From positions 46,435-110,434 of the forward strand of contig CAYQQK010000005.1 in assembly GCA_964420065.1 (NCBI GenBank): 64,000 nt of DNA, in the 5' to 3' direction. How positions within the stretch are numbered: position 1 is the first letter of the stretch; each line of letters begins with the position of its first letter. The stretch comes from CAYQQK01 sp964420065. Lineage in GTDB: Bacteria; Bacillota; Dethiobacteria; DTU022. Below are positions 44,060-52,479 of this stretch, in pieces. The notes below the pieces were generated by a model that saw only the letters and a list, made by a program, of their open reading frames with translations, searched no databases and had not been told where the DNA came from. Made by a program: the position numbers and the translations under genes.

Positions 44060-45387
44060 TCGGTAGCATTGTCGCCATTGTTGGACGCCCAAATGTGGGC
44101 AAATCGACCCTTTTCAATCGTCTCACCGCCACCCGTACCGCCATTGTTGAAAAGGTAGCGGGAATAACCCGGGATCGCCTTTACGGAACGGTTGAATGGA
44201 ATGGTCGCAATTTTACCGTAGTAGATACGGGCGGGATTACCTTCGACCGGAAGGATTCGCTGTCGGTGCAGGTCCGTCGCCAGGCTGAAACGGCCATTCT
44301 GGAGGCGGATCTGATCCTTTTTCTCCTGGACGCCCGTGAGGGTCCGACCCCACTGGACCATGATATAGCTGCTTTGTTACGCCGCAGCGGCAAGGCGGTT
44401 ATCCCTGTTGTGAACAAGGTCGACAGCTTGGATTGCCGGATCCGCGTTTATCCCTTTTACCGTTTCGGGTTGGGGGAAATTGCGTCGATTTCGGCGGCAC
44501 ACGGTCGCGAGATCGGTGACCTGCTGGATTGCATTGTCGCAGAGCTGCCCGTCATCGAAGCTCCGGAATACCCGAAGGATATGATTCGCGTTGCGGTGGT
44601 GGGGCGGCCCAATGTTGGTAAATCATCTCTCGTTAACGCCATGCTTGGCAGGGAACGGGTCATCGTTGACGAACGCCCCGGTACGACGCGAGAAGCTGTC
44701 GATACGCCCTTCCGCCATGATGATAGGCAATACCTGCTCATTGATACCGCCGGTGTACGCCGCAAAAGCCGTGTTCGGGAACCGGTTGAATATTATAGCG
44801 TCTTGCGTGCCCTGAAAGCGGTGGATCGTTCCGATGTCACGCTGCTGCTGCTTGACGGCTCTACCGGCATTGTCGAACAAGACATTAAACTGGCCGGCCT
44901 GGCCGACCAGGCCGGGCGCGGGCTGATCGTAGTTGTAAACAAGTGGGACCTGATCGAAAAACGGGAGGAGGCAGCAGTCCGCTTCAAGGAAAAATGGCTT
45001 CGGTCCGCCGCTTTCGCCGGCTATGCTCCGGTGACCTTTATCTCCGCTTTAAGCGGCCGCCGGGTGGACCGGCTTTTCCCGACGATTAACGCTGTGTTCT
45101 CCGCGCAGCATACACGTATTCCGACAGCGCTTTTAAACGAACTGGTGGGTGATGCGGTTGCGGTTAATCCTCCGCCAACCTTCAAGGGGTGCCGGCTCAA
45201 AATATTTTATGCCGCCCAGATTCGGGAAAGCCCGCCGACCTTCGTTTTATTTGTGAACGACCCCGTGTTGATGCATTTTTCATACCTGCGCTACCTTGAG
45301 AACCGGGTCCGGGAATCTTTTGTTTTTGTAGGCACTCCGATTCGGTTCAAATTGCGGAAGCGCCGGCAGAAAGGAGAGGGTTGGTAG
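44056..45387 (+). CDS. der: ribosome assembly GTPase Der (EngA)
   Basis: 443 residues with two tandem GTPase domains: GRPNVGKST (10-18) with NKVD, and GRPNVGKSS near 185 with NKWD, then a KH-like C-terminal domain. Needed for 50S assembly. It starts in the DUF512 stop and its stop abuts plsY. Confidence 0.97.
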   Translation: MIGSIVAIVGRPNVGKSTLFNRLTATRTAIVEKVAGITRDRLYGTVEWNGRNFTVVDTGGITFDRKDSLSVQVRRQAETAILEADLILFLLDAREGPTPLDHDIAALLRRSGKAVIPVVNKVDSLDCRIRVYPFYRFGLGEIASISAAHGREIGDLLDCIVAELPVIEAPEYPKDMIRVAVVGRPNVGKSSLVNAMLGRERVIVDERPGTTREAVDTPFRHDDRQYLLIDTAGVRRKSRVREPVEYYSVLRALKAVDRSDVTLLLLDGSTGIVEQDIKLAGLADQAGRGLIVVVNKWDLIEKREEAAVRFKEKWLRSAAFAGYAPVTFISALSGRRVDRLFPTINAVFSAQHTRIPTALLNELVGDAVAVNPPPTFKGCRLKIFYAAQIRESPPTFVLFVNDPVLMHFSYLRYLENRVRESFVFVGTPIRFKLRKRRQKGEGW

Positions 45388-46005
45388 ATGGCCTTCTTTT
45401 CTTTGATTTTGGCCTACCTGCTTGGATCGGTCCCTTTCGGTTATATAGCCGTGCGCGTTTTCAAGAAAATTGACATCCGTCGCCATGGCAGCGGCAATAT
45501 TGGCGCCACGAACGTCATGCGCCTCCTGGGTCCCGGTCTGGCGCTACTGGTGCTTTTTCTTGACCTGGCCAAGGGAGCAGCCGCGGTGCTGCTGGCCCGA
45601 GCCCTCACTACGGAAGAGGTAGTTCCCCTTGCTTCTGCCCTGGCTGTGCTGATCGGACACTGCTGGCCGGTTTTCCTCGGGTTCAGGGGTGGCAAAGGGT
45701 CGGCGACTGCGATCGGTGTCTTGATTTCCCTTGCCGGTTGGTCAGCCAGCGCCATCCTTGCCGTGGCCGCGCTAACCATCACTTTGACCCGTTATGTTTC
45801 TTTGGGTTCAATTTTTGGCGCTCTGAGTGCACCCTTGTTTTTTTGGCTGTTTGGTTTTTCTCCCGTGTATATTTATTTTAGTGCGGCGATGGCCTTGTTA
45901 ATCACTTTCAGGCACCGGGCCAATATTAAAAGGCTTATCAGCGGAAGCGAATCTCGACTCGGCAGCCGGGCAGGCCCGGTCGGAACAGGAGAGGAAAAAC
46001 GATGA
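45388..46005 (+). CDS. plsY: acyl-phosphate glycerol-3-phosphate acyltransferase
   Basis: 205 residues, integral membrane enzyme. GSVPFGYIAVRVFKKIDIRR, GSGNIGATNVMR and GFRGGKGSATAIGVL are the conserved loops. First acylation of glycerol 3-phosphate; gpsA (its substrate producer) overlaps it by four bases. Confidence 0.95.
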   Translation: MAFFSLILAYLLGSVPFGYIAVRVFKKIDIRRHGSGNIGATNVMRLLGPGLALLVLFLDLAKGAAAVLLARALTTEEVVPLASALAVLIGHCWPVFLGFRGGKGSATAIGVLISLAGWSASAILAVAALTITLTRYVSLGSIFGALSAPLFFWLFGFSPVYIYFSAAMALLITFRHRANIKRLISGSESRLGSRAGPVGTGEEKR

Positions 46006-47021
46006 AGGCTGCGGTGATCGGCGCCGGAGGCTGGGGCACGGCTTTAGCAGTAATGCTGGCGGAAAAGGGCTACCAGGTAGCGCTATGGGTCCGTAACGAG
46101 GCGGTGTACCGGAGTATCGTCCTGAAACGAAATAATGAGATCTACCTACCCGGGGTGAAGATTCCTTCTGCGGTACGACCAACGCCCCGGTTTGTAGAGG
46201 CCCTGCAGGGGGCCGGGCTGGTGATCATGGCGGTTCCTTCCCACGGTGTGCGTGCGGTTGCCGCAGTAATGGGGGAGCATCTCTACCGGGAGGCGATCGT
46301 CGTCAATGCCGCAAAGGGTTTGGAAGAAGAAGAGTGCCTCCGTCTTTCCCAGGTTCTCGCTGCGGAGTTGCCCGCGCGTTACCATAAAAAACTGGCTGTG
46401 CTCTCGGGTCCGAATCATGCTGAAGAGGTTTCCCGGCGCATGCCCACACTCTCGGTGGTGGCTGCAGAGTACGGAGAGACGGCGGATCAGGTGCAAAAAA
46501 TCCTGAATGCACCTTACTTTCGTGTTTACACCAATCCCGATCTGATCGGAGTAGAATTGGGCGGAGCACTGAAAAACGTAATTGCACTCGGTGTTGGAAT
46601 AGCGGAGGGGTTGGGTCTGGGCGACAATACCAGGGCAGCGCTGGTCACCCGGGGGCTTGTTGAGATGACCCGCCTGGGAACAGCCCTGGGGGCAAGGGCA
46701 CGGACCTTTACCGGACTTTCCGGCCTGGGGGATCTATTCGTAACCTGTGCCAGCAGGCATAGCCGCAACCGTAACGTGGGTGTAAAACTGGGACAGGGCC
46801 AGACCTTGGATGAAATCCTGGCTGGTACGCCAATGGTGGCCGAGGGAGTGAATACGACCCGTTCCGCTTTTCGCCTGGCCCGGCAATGCAAGATCGAGAT
46901 GCCGATCACCGTTGAAATTTACCGGGTCCTTTTTCAGAACAAATCCCCACGGGAGGCAGTGCGTGACCTGATGGACCGGGCTCAAAAAGCCGAAATTGAA
47001 GATATTGCTTTTGAAAAATAA
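46002..47021 (+). CDS. gpsA: glycerol-3-phosphate dehydrogenase [NAD(P)+]
   Basis: 339 residues. N-terminal Rossmann motif GAGGWGTALAVMLAEKG, then SGPNHAEEVSRRMPT, GGALKNVIALGVGIAEGLGLGDNT and FTGLSGLGDLFVTC. Supplies glycerol 3-phosphate for PlsY. The gpsA-spoIVA order is as in Bacillus; a terminator follows. Confidence 0.96.
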   Translation: MKAAVIGAGGWGTALAVMLAEKGYQVALWVRNEAVYRSIVLKRNNEIYLPGVKIPSAVRPTPRFVEALQGAGLVIMAVPSHGVRAVAAVMGEHLYREAIVVNAAKGLEEEECLRLSQVLAAELPARYHKKLAVLSGPNHAEEVSRRMPTLSVVAAEYGETADQVQKILNAPYFRVYTNPDLIGVELGGALKNVIALGVGIAEGLGLGDNTRAALVTRGLVEMTRLGTALGARARTFTGLSGLGDLFVTCASRHSRNRNVGVKLGQGQTLDEILAGTPMVAEGVNTTRSAFRLARQCKIEMPITVEIYRVLFQNKSPREAVRDLMDRAQKAEIEDIAFEK

Positions 47022-47040
47022 AAACCGACGATCCAACCAA

Positions 47041-47070
47041 GCCCGTGGCGAATTCGCGACGGGCATTTTT
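47041..47070 (+). terminator. intrinsic terminator after gpsA
   Basis: GCCCGTGGCG, AATT, CGCGACGGGC forms a mostly paired stem (47041-47064), followed by ATTTTTGTTG. It ends the der-plsY-gpsA unit and isolates spoIVA. Confidence 0.75.
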
Positions 47071-47078
47071 GTTGTACG

Positions 47079-47108
47079 GTCATATTGCTCCGCCCGTTTC
47101 ATATAAAT
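47079..47108 (+). promoter_or_regulatory. sigma-E-type promoter before spoIVA
   Basis: GTCATATT (47079-47086), 13 bases, then CATATAAAT (47100-47108). This fits the mother-cell sigma-E pattern (kmATATT, 13-15 bases, CATACAhT). spoIVA is sigma-E dependent in Bacillus. It sits just after the gpsA terminator and 60 bases before the GTG. Confidence 0.6.
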
Positions 47109-47167
47109 ATATTGTTGGAACATGCCTTCCCCCGGGTGGAAGGGAGAGAGGAAAGGAGGGATAAACA

Positions 47168-48643
47168 GTGGAACTGGATGTTTTAAACAACCTGGTCGAG
47201 CGTACCGGGGGTGATATCTATCTGGGGATCGTGGGGCCGGTGCGGACGGGCAAGTCTACTTTTATCCGTAAATTCATGGAGATTTTTGTTCTGCCGGAAA
47301 TTGAGGATTCCCTAACCTTGGAGCGGGTGCGGGACGAATTGCCCCAGGGTAGCGGCGGCAAGACGATCATGACCACCGAACCAAAATTTGTGCCCGATGA
47401 GGCGGTTGAAATTTTAGTGAACGACCAGATCGCAATGCGGGTGCGTTTGGTCGATTGTGTCGGCTATACGGTTGAAGGAGCGGCCGGCTACGAGGACGAC
47501 GAAGGCCCCCGGATGGTTTCAACTCCCTGGTTTGATTACGATATACCCTTCCAGGAGGCGGCCGAACTGGGAACCCGCAAGGTCATCAGCGATCATTCCA
47601 CGATCGGTCTGGTAATGACCACCGACGGCACAATTACTGAAATACCCCGGGAAAGCTATCGTGAGGCGGAAGAGAGGGTTATCGGTGAACTGAAGGAACT
47701 GGGAAAACCTTTTGTGGTGCTTGTTAATTCGGCCCACCCCGAGGGGGATGACGCCTATCTGCTCAAGGAAGAGCTGGCCGCTGTGCATAACGTGCCGGTG
47801 ATCACCTTAAATTGTCTTGAATTGAAACGGGAGGACCTGGCCGCTATCCTTGAAGAAGCCCTTTATGAATTCCCGGTACGTGATGTGACCGTGAAGGTGC
47901 CGCCCTGGGTAGAAATCCTGGAAAGGGAACACTGGTTGCGCAATAATTTTGATGAGAGCATCCATGAAAACATCAGTGAAGTAACCCGGGTCCGCGAGGT
48001 TAACGGTCTTGTCGCGAAGTTCAAAGAGTATGCTTTTATCGAAGGAGCTGTCCTGAACAAAATTGATCCAGGCAAGGGCGAAGCCGAAATTGAGCTGACC
48101 ACACCTCCGGGAATGTTCGAACAGATCTTGACCGAATACTGCGGCGAGGAGATTGTTGGAGATGCTGACATTCTCCGGGTCGTGCGCGATTATTCCGTCG
48201 CCAAGAAGGAGTACGATAAACTGGCTGAAGCACTGTACCAGGTCAAGGAAACCGGTTATGGTATTGTCCCCCCGGTTTTGGAAGAAATGATGCTGGATCA
48301 ACCCGAGATCATCCGTCAGGGTGGGCGTTTCGGGGTACGGCTGCGGGCCAGCGCTCCCTCTTTGCACATCGTTAGAGTAGATGTTAGATCGGAATTCACA
48401 CCAATTGTTGGGTCGGAAAAACAGAGCGAGGAGCTGGCCGGCTACCTGTTGGGTGAATTTGAGGAGAATCCTGAGAAACTATGGGAATCACAAATATTTG
48501 GTAAGTCCCTCCACGAGCTTGTTCAGGACGGTATTACCGGGAAACTGGGTAACATGCCCTTCAGCGCCCAGGAAAAACTTCAAGAAACCCTGGAAAAAAT
48601 TATTAACGAAGGCAGTGGCGGTTTGATCGCCATTATCCTTTAA
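47168..48643 (+). CDS. spoIVA: stage IV sporulation protein A (coat morphogenetic ATPase)
   Basis: 491 residues. Walker A GPVRTGKS is at 23-30; TRAFAC-type LVDCVGY follows. SpoIVA polymerises with ATP hydrolysis to form the basement layer of the coat on the outer forespore membrane. GTG start after GAAAGGAGGG. Single-gene unit between a sigma-E-type promoter and a strong terminator. Length is normal. Confidence 0.97.
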   Translation: MELDVLNNLVERTGGDIYLGIVGPVRTGKSTFIRKFMEIFVLPEIEDSLTLERVRDELPQGSGGKTIMTTEPKFVPDEAVEILVNDQIAMRVRLVDCVGYTVEGAAGYEDDEGPRMVSTPWFDYDIPFQEAAELGTRKVISDHSTIGLVMTTDGTITEIPRESYREAEERVIGELKELGKPFVVLVNSAHPEGDDAYLLKEELAAVHNVPVITLNCLELKREDLAAILEEALYEFPVRDVTVKVPPWVEILEREHWLRNNFDESIHENISEVTRVREVNGLVAKFKEYAFIEGAVLNKIDPGKGEAEIELTTPPGMFEQILTEYCGEEIVGDADILRVVRDYSVAKKEYDKLAEALYQVKETGYGIVPPVLEEMMLDQPEIIRQGGRFGVRLRASAPSLHIVRVDVRSEFTPIVGSEKQSEELAGYLLGEFEENPEKLWESQIFGKSLHELVQDGITGKLGNMPFSAQEKLQETLEKIINEGSGGLIAIIL

Positions 48644-48664
48644 ATAAAGGAAAGCAATAAAATA

Positions 48665-48707
48665 ATACCCCTTCCCGGAAGAAGGGGTATTTGTTATAAT
48701 TTTTTTG
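48665..48707 (+). terminator. intrinsic terminator after spoIVA
   Basis: ATACCCCTTC (48665-48674) pairs perfectly with GAAGGGGTAT (48681-48690), followed by a TTGTTATAATTTTTTT tail. It also lies just beyond the end of the convergent 52-aa gene. Confidence 0.85.
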
Positions 48708-48716
48708 TGGCCTGAC

Positions 48717-48875
48717 TTAAAAACCACCCGCTCCGACAAGATTGACCATGATTCGCTGCAGGACCAACAGATCGTTTTTTTGACGTTCAGTCAAACCGTA
48801 TTTTTTTTGAAATTCGTTTGCTTTCCTTTCCATTTTATCCTCTCTGTTGTAATTATTCCTTTTGCCGTCGTACAC
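48717..48875 (-). CDS. 52-aa hypothetical protein with its own canonical promoter
   Basis: GTG at 48875 has AAGGAGG eight bases upstream, and a TTGACA/TATATT promoter with 17-base spacing lies 40-70 bases further up. The product is very hydrophilic (YDGKRNNYNREDKMERKANEF) with a C-terminal amphipathic region (LVLQRIMVNLVGAGGF). An internal ATG at 48833 would give 38 residues. Not recognised. Convergent with spoIVA. Confidence 0.65.
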   Translation of the reverse strand: MYDGKRNNYNREDKMERKANEFQKKYGLTERQKNDLLVLQRIMVNLVGAGGF

Positions 48876-48915
48876 TTGCTCCCGCCTCCTTCGATCGATT
48901 AGTCGCACTATGTCA

Positions 48916-48944
48916 AATATAACAAACTGGGTCTATTGTGTCAA
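48916..48944 (-). promoter_or_regulatory. sigma-A promoter of the 52-aa gene
   Basis: On the minus strand, TTGACA (48944-48939), 17 bases, TATATT (48921-48916). This is the most perfect vegetative promoter in the window. It points toward the small gene at 48717-48875. Confidence 0.8.
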
Positions 48945-49035
48945 TAATATATTCGCTTCTGTCTGTACAGATATCACCCCGAAATTTATGTTATGCTGAT
49001 AGTAAAGAACGAGGATGTAACAAGGAGGATTACTG

Positions 49036-49893
49036 ATGCGTTGTCAGCCGGAATGCTATCATTGCCTGAAAGGTTTGGCCCACTATTGCGCGACTTCGGC
49101 CGTGGCCGACCCGCAAAAACAAGGCGAGGCACTTGAAGCCGCCCTGTCTTACCTGGATAAAAGTTTTTCGTTGAATTGTATTTCAACCGGGTTGGCCGGG
49201 GAATTACAGAGGATCATTCGACTAAAAACCGAAAACGAGGATCCCTTTGCCTCGGTTAAAAAAGAAGAAATTGCCCTGGCGCTCCGTTACACGAAAAAAT
49301 ACGCACCACATGCACAAGTTTCGTTGCGGGAGCTGATTAAATTTGCCGCGAGGGGGAACGGCTTTGATTTTTTTCAAGACCTGCAGTCACTGGAAAAACA
49401 GTTCAAAGTGCCGGTAGAACTGGCCCGTGACGATACTGCCATCCTGGAAAGGATGCTCAACGAGAAACATGCGGAAAATCATAAAACAATAGTTTATCTG
49501 GCCGATAATGCCGGAGAATGTATTTTTGATCTACCCCTGGCAAACCGTCTTACGCAACTGGCTACGGTTTATTATGCGGTGAAGGGGTCGCCGGTGCAAA
49601 ACGATCTGTCTTTGATCGATCTGGATCGGAACGGACTGATGGATCGCTTCCCCAAAGTTGTTTCAACCGGAACAGATTCGCCGGGGCTCGATCTGGCCAA
49701 CGCTGCTGTTCCCTTCAAACAGCTTCTCGCGCGGGCCGATCTGATCCTGGCCAAGGGCATGGGGCATTATGAAACTTTGCCGGAGCTATCCTTGCCGCAA
49801 CCGGTATTTTTGATTTTCCAAGCCAAGTGTAACCCGATCGCACAGGACTCGGGTTTGCAACGCTACAGTTATGCCGCCTATTTTTTAAAGTAA
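49036..49893 (+). CDS. DUF89/ARMT1-like metal-dependent phosphatase family protein
   Basis: 285 residues. N-terminal Cys-rich CQPECYHCLKG followed by a helical region and the metal-binding signature YLADNAGECIFDLPLA near residue 155, then KGMGHYETLPE. DUF89 proteins dephosphorylate sugar or pantetheine phosphates as damage-control enzymes; substrate here unknown. ATG follows ACAAGGAGG. A TATGCT with upstream TG (48990-48997) may be its -10. Confidence 0.88.
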   Translation: MRCQPECYHCLKGLAHYCATSAVADPQKQGEALEAALSYLDKSFSLNCISTGLAGELQRIIRLKTENEDPFASVKKEEIALALRYTKKYAPHAQVSLRELIKFAARGNGFDFFQDLQSLEKQFKVPVELARDDTAILERMLNEKHAENHKTIVYLADNAGECIFDLPLANRLTQLATVYYAVKGSPVQNDLSLIDLDRNGLMDRFPKVVSTGTDSPGLDLANAAVPFKQLLARADLILAKGMGHYETLPELSLPQPVFLIFQAKCNPIAQDSGLQRYSYAAYFLK

Positions 49894-49938
49894 AAAAATA
49901 TCTTGATTGATAGAGGCTTGTGTGAAAAAATTGTTTAA

Positions 49939-49968
49939 ACAGGGCTTCCTGCACAAGCCCTGTATTTT
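49939..49968. terminator. bidirectional hairpin after DUF89 gene
   Basis: ACAGGGCTT (49939-49947) pairs with AAGCCCTGT (49955-49963), with ATTTT on one side and AAA runs on the other. It sits between the DUF89 gene and the convergent repeat protein. Confidence 0.65.
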
Positions 49969-49993
49969 GAGAACCATGGTTATTTCAGGTTAA

Positions 49994-50461
49994 TCAATAT
50001 TCCTTCGAAATAATTCTTTCGTGTTTGTCCAATCTTTCTTCGTGGAGCTTATACCCATTCAGCAGGGCCCCAAGTTTTTGGCCATGGTCATTTTCGATTC
50101 TGATGACGGTATCTCTAGTGAACCGAAGATCAGTCTTTACCTCCGCCATGTCTTTAGTAAAGTTGTCCACCCGGGTGGTTAGCCCGTCCATCCGGGTAGA
50201 TAGTCTGTCCACCTGGGTGGTTAACCCATCCACCTGGGTGGTTAACCTATCCACCCGGGTGGTTAGCCCGTCCACCCGGGTGGTTAGCCCGTCCATCCGG
50301 GTAGATAGTCTGTCCACCTGGGTGGTTAACCCATCCACCTGGGTGGTTAACCTATCCACCTGGGTGGTTAACCCATCCACCTGGGTGGTTAACCCATCCA
50401 CCTGGGTGGTTAGCTTGCCAACTTGGGCGGCGATAAGTTCAAGTAGATCATGATCGGTCAT
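49994..50461 (-). CDS. heptad-repeat coiled-coil protein
   Basis: 155 residues from ATG at 50461, preceded by a G-rich stretch. A short N terminus (TDHDLLELIAAQVGKL) leads to twelve near-identical seven-residue units of the type T-T-Q-V-D-G-L, then a unique C terminus (TKDMAEVKTDLRFTRDTVI, ERLDKHERIISKEY). L and V recur at a/d-like positions, so a long parallel coiled coil, probably trimeric, is expected. No membrane segment. The repeats are exact multiples of 21 bp, so copy number can change without a frameshift. Function not recognised. Confidence 0.75.
   Translation of the reverse strand: MTDHDLLELIAAQVGKLTTQVDGLTTQVDGLTTQVDRLTTQVDGLTTQVDRLSTRMDGLTTRVDGLTTRVDRLTTQVDGLTTQVDRLSTRMDGLTTRVDNFTKDMAEVKTDLRFTRDTVIRIENDHGQKLGALLNGYKLHEERLDKHERIISKEY
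50168..50419. repeat. twelve 21-bp tandem units, 252 bp
   Basis: Read on the plus strand the units start CACCTGGGTGG, CACCCGGGTGG or CATCCGGGTAG. Calling the variants A (CACCC..AGCCCGTC), B (CATCC..), C (..AACCCATC), D (..AACCTATC) and E, the order is A-B-C-D-A-A-B-C-D-C-C-E. The block A-B-C-D occurs twice, 105 bp apart, showing duplication of multi-unit blocks. They encode the heptads of the coiled-coil protein. Confidence 0.95.
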
Positions 50462-50515
50462 GCCTATATCCCACCCCCATGCATAAATCAGCCAGCTGGG
50501 TAAACAATGGGCCAA

Positions 50516-50838
50516 AAACTATGAGCCGGCGAGTTAGGCAGAAGCCCTGCGGCATCTTGCTCTACCGCCCCGATCCCGCCAACCGCATGAATGCTGACAC
50601 CTGGCGCTGTCTGCAAGGCCTGCTCACCTGGGTGCGGCAGCGGCGGGCTGTACTACCCCGCAGAATGGACTGCGGGTCCGCTATATCACGTGCAAGAGGA
50701 ATATCCTGTGCGGCCTTTGATTTTGCCCGATACGAGGGAGAGTGGCTGGAAGTGCCGGAAAAACCCGCACACCTCACACGAACCGGGGCAAAACGCCTAC
50801 GAGGAACCCATCGAAGATGTCGAGTAGAAGAACGTATT
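50516..50838. other. spacer with no supported gene
   Basis: Several overlapping frames are open here on both strands but none has a good ribosome-binding site, a recognisable domain or convincing codon use. One plus-strand frame ends at 50827 just before a terminator-like hairpin, so a decayed gene is possible. Confidence 0.4.
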
Positions 50839-50870
50839 CCCGACCAAGCGGTCGGGGTATTTTATTTATC
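50839..50870 (+). terminator. intrinsic terminator
   Basis: CCCGACC (50839-50845) pairs with GGTCGGG (50850-50856) around AAGC, followed by GTATTTTATTTATC. It would stop plus-strand transcription of the spacer before the convergent PH-SHOCT gene. Confidence 0.7.
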
Positions 50871-50883
50871 ATCCCTTGATGGG

Positions 50884-51408
50884 TTAAAGTAGCTTTTTTT
50901 TAGCCGCTTCAAATTCTTCGTCGTTTAAAATCCCCTGGCTTCTTAGCTCTGCCAGTTCCCTTAATTGCCTAACGAGGTCGCCCTTATCAGATAGATCTGC
51001 AGTGGGTTGATTTATCTTTGACCGAATGATTTCCGCCACTGCTTTCATGCGTTCCTTGTAGTTTGCGGTAAAAGTTATGGCGTTTTCTGCTCTAAACATA
51101 TCGCTGAATCCTCTGTCTTGTCTTTCGATGCTGCCTGCAACAGTCAACTGCATGTGTCCACCCAGTATTCCTATGCGGAGGTCGACGGATGTTATCTGGT
51201 TATAGCTAAAAGACTTTACACTTGCCCCAAATAGGCCGGCACCAGTAATCGTGCCCGCTTTGATTATCATTACTCTTTTGTCTGTTACGACTATTGCCTC
51301 TCCTTGGGCGGACGGCTGGAGACGCACATCTATTCTTTCATCATCTAAAACATTGTCTTCGTAGGCTTTCCCCAACTTACCCTTCAGCTTGGGCACCACT
51401 AATTCCAT
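50884..51408 (-). CDS. PH domain-SHOCT domain protein
   Basis: 174 residues from ATG at 51408. Residues 15-120 resemble a bacterial PH domain (IVVTDKRVMIIKAGTITGAG, NQITSVDLRIGILGGHMQLT). The C terminus is a SHOCT motif (LRELAELRSQGILNDEEFEA). Such proteins are small, soluble and of unknown function, often near mobile or phage-derived DNA. The frame remains open upstream through the tRNA gene, but that part is an artefact. The ribosome-binding site is weak. Confidence 0.8.
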   Translation of the reverse strand: MELVVPKLKGKLGKAYEDNVLDDERIDVRLQPSAQGEAIVVTDKRVMIIKAGTITGAGLFGASVKSFSYNQITSVDLRIGILGGHMQLTVAGSIERQDRGFSDMFRAENAITFTANYKERMKAVAEIIRSKINQPTADLSDKGDLVRQLRELAELRSQGILNDEEFEAAKKKLL

Positions 51409-51622
51409 TACAGAACCGTCTTTCGCAAAAGAAATGAATTGTATTCTATGCGGGGTTGTTTCGACAGAAGGAAGGAAAACCCTGCAAAAATATTCAGATC
51501 CATGGTTGCTTTCGCAAAAAGTGTTCATTACAAATGGCACCAAAATGGCACAAGACGGCCAAAAAGCGTAGCATATAAAACAGTGGCGAGGGCCAAAACC
51601 CCCGCCGTTGTTGGGTTTATAC

Positions 51623-51699
51623 TGGTCGGAGCGACAGGATTTGAACCTGCGACCTCTTGACCCCCAGTCAAGCGCGCTACCAAGCTGCGCCACGCCCCG
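51623..51699 (-). tRNA. tRNA-Pro (anticodon GGG)
   Basis: Read on the minus strand: acceptor CGGGGCG pairs with CGCTCCG (one G-U), the anticodon stem CTTGA/TCAAG encloses CTGGGGG with anticodon GGG, the T-arm has GGTTCAAATCC, and ACCA is encoded. 77 bases including CCA. Confidence 0.96.
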
Positions 51700-51729
51700 T
51701 TGTAGTGACACTGTCATTATACGTAACAT

Positions 51730-52479
51730 ACCGGTAAAAGTAAAGGGAAGGACGTCCGACAGTTCCAGGAGGCTGGTTATGCCAAACTATGGGTTTATGG
51801 GAAAATTATTTGTTGTTCGATGTCCGGAGCCAAAAGGCTGATCCATGGGATTGAACGGCCCAATTTTGATGAACTCAAGAATTTGCCCCTTGTTGGTAGC
51901 ATCGGTATCGGACGCCGCTGTTAAAGGGCGTTCTGCGCCAACAATTTTCGGCACCTCCGGCGGAAATAGAGCAATGCTCCGTCCCAAAGGCCGGCCCTGG
52001 AACATTATGGGGAACCCTTTGTTGGGTTCCCCAGCCAGAAGTGATCACGGCGGTGGCGAGCCGCCTGTTCTATTTTATGTCCTCCTTTTAATCCTGTTAC
52101 CCCGGCCAACATTTTAAACGAATTCCAAGACAGTTACCGGCGGCATCATGTTTACCGGTTGTCACTGTTGTTTGTGAAGAGGATATGCCAAACCGGATAA
52201 AAACGGTGATCAGCCGCAGCAAAATAGGGGATTAGCTACAACCTCATGTGTTGCTGCAACTGATCTTCCTTAAGGCGGTACTGGTTACGGCGGATAATCG
52301 GTACTACCTCGTCTGGAAATACCTTTCGCAACCCTGCCTTGGAATGGCCCCGTCTACTTAAACAGTTTTAAAGAAAAATGTCGATTTTCTTTCAGCAGAA
52401 AAAAATACATTGATAATGGATTGAAACCTTGAAAAAGGGATGCATCACGATCTATAGTAAAGGATGGGAGGGAGGGAGC
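51730..52479. other. 750-base region without a convincing gene
   Basis: Short open frames exist on both strands (about 70-90 codons around 51787-52117) but lack ribosome-binding sites and recognisable domains. The sequence around 52250-52360 reads like a decayed coding region in changing frames. Nothing further can be supported. Confidence 0.4.

Noticed and set aside
50168..50419. Regular repeats with palindromic cores as a CRISPR array or iteron origin
   Set aside because: Units are contiguous 21-mers with no spacers, exactly seven codons long, and encode heptads in one continuous frame.
50025..50453. Plus-strand frame through the 21-bp repeats
   Set aside because: Because the unit is a multiple of three, several frames stay open; only the minus-strand frame gives a sensible amphipathic heptad and unique ends.
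50479..50892. 137-codon plus-strand frame
   Set aside because: Arg-rich, no domain, no good start, and it overlaps both neighbouring minus-strand genes; kept only as a possible remnant.
51409..51729. Longer N terminus for the PH-SHOCT protein
   Set aside because: The extra part is the translated tRNA-Pro gene and its flank (VAQLGSALDWGSRGRRFKSC is a known tRNA artefact).
51787..52117. Two overlapping short frames (plus 90 codons, minus 73 codons)
   Set aside because: No ribosome-binding site, no recognisable motif, and the frames contradict each other.
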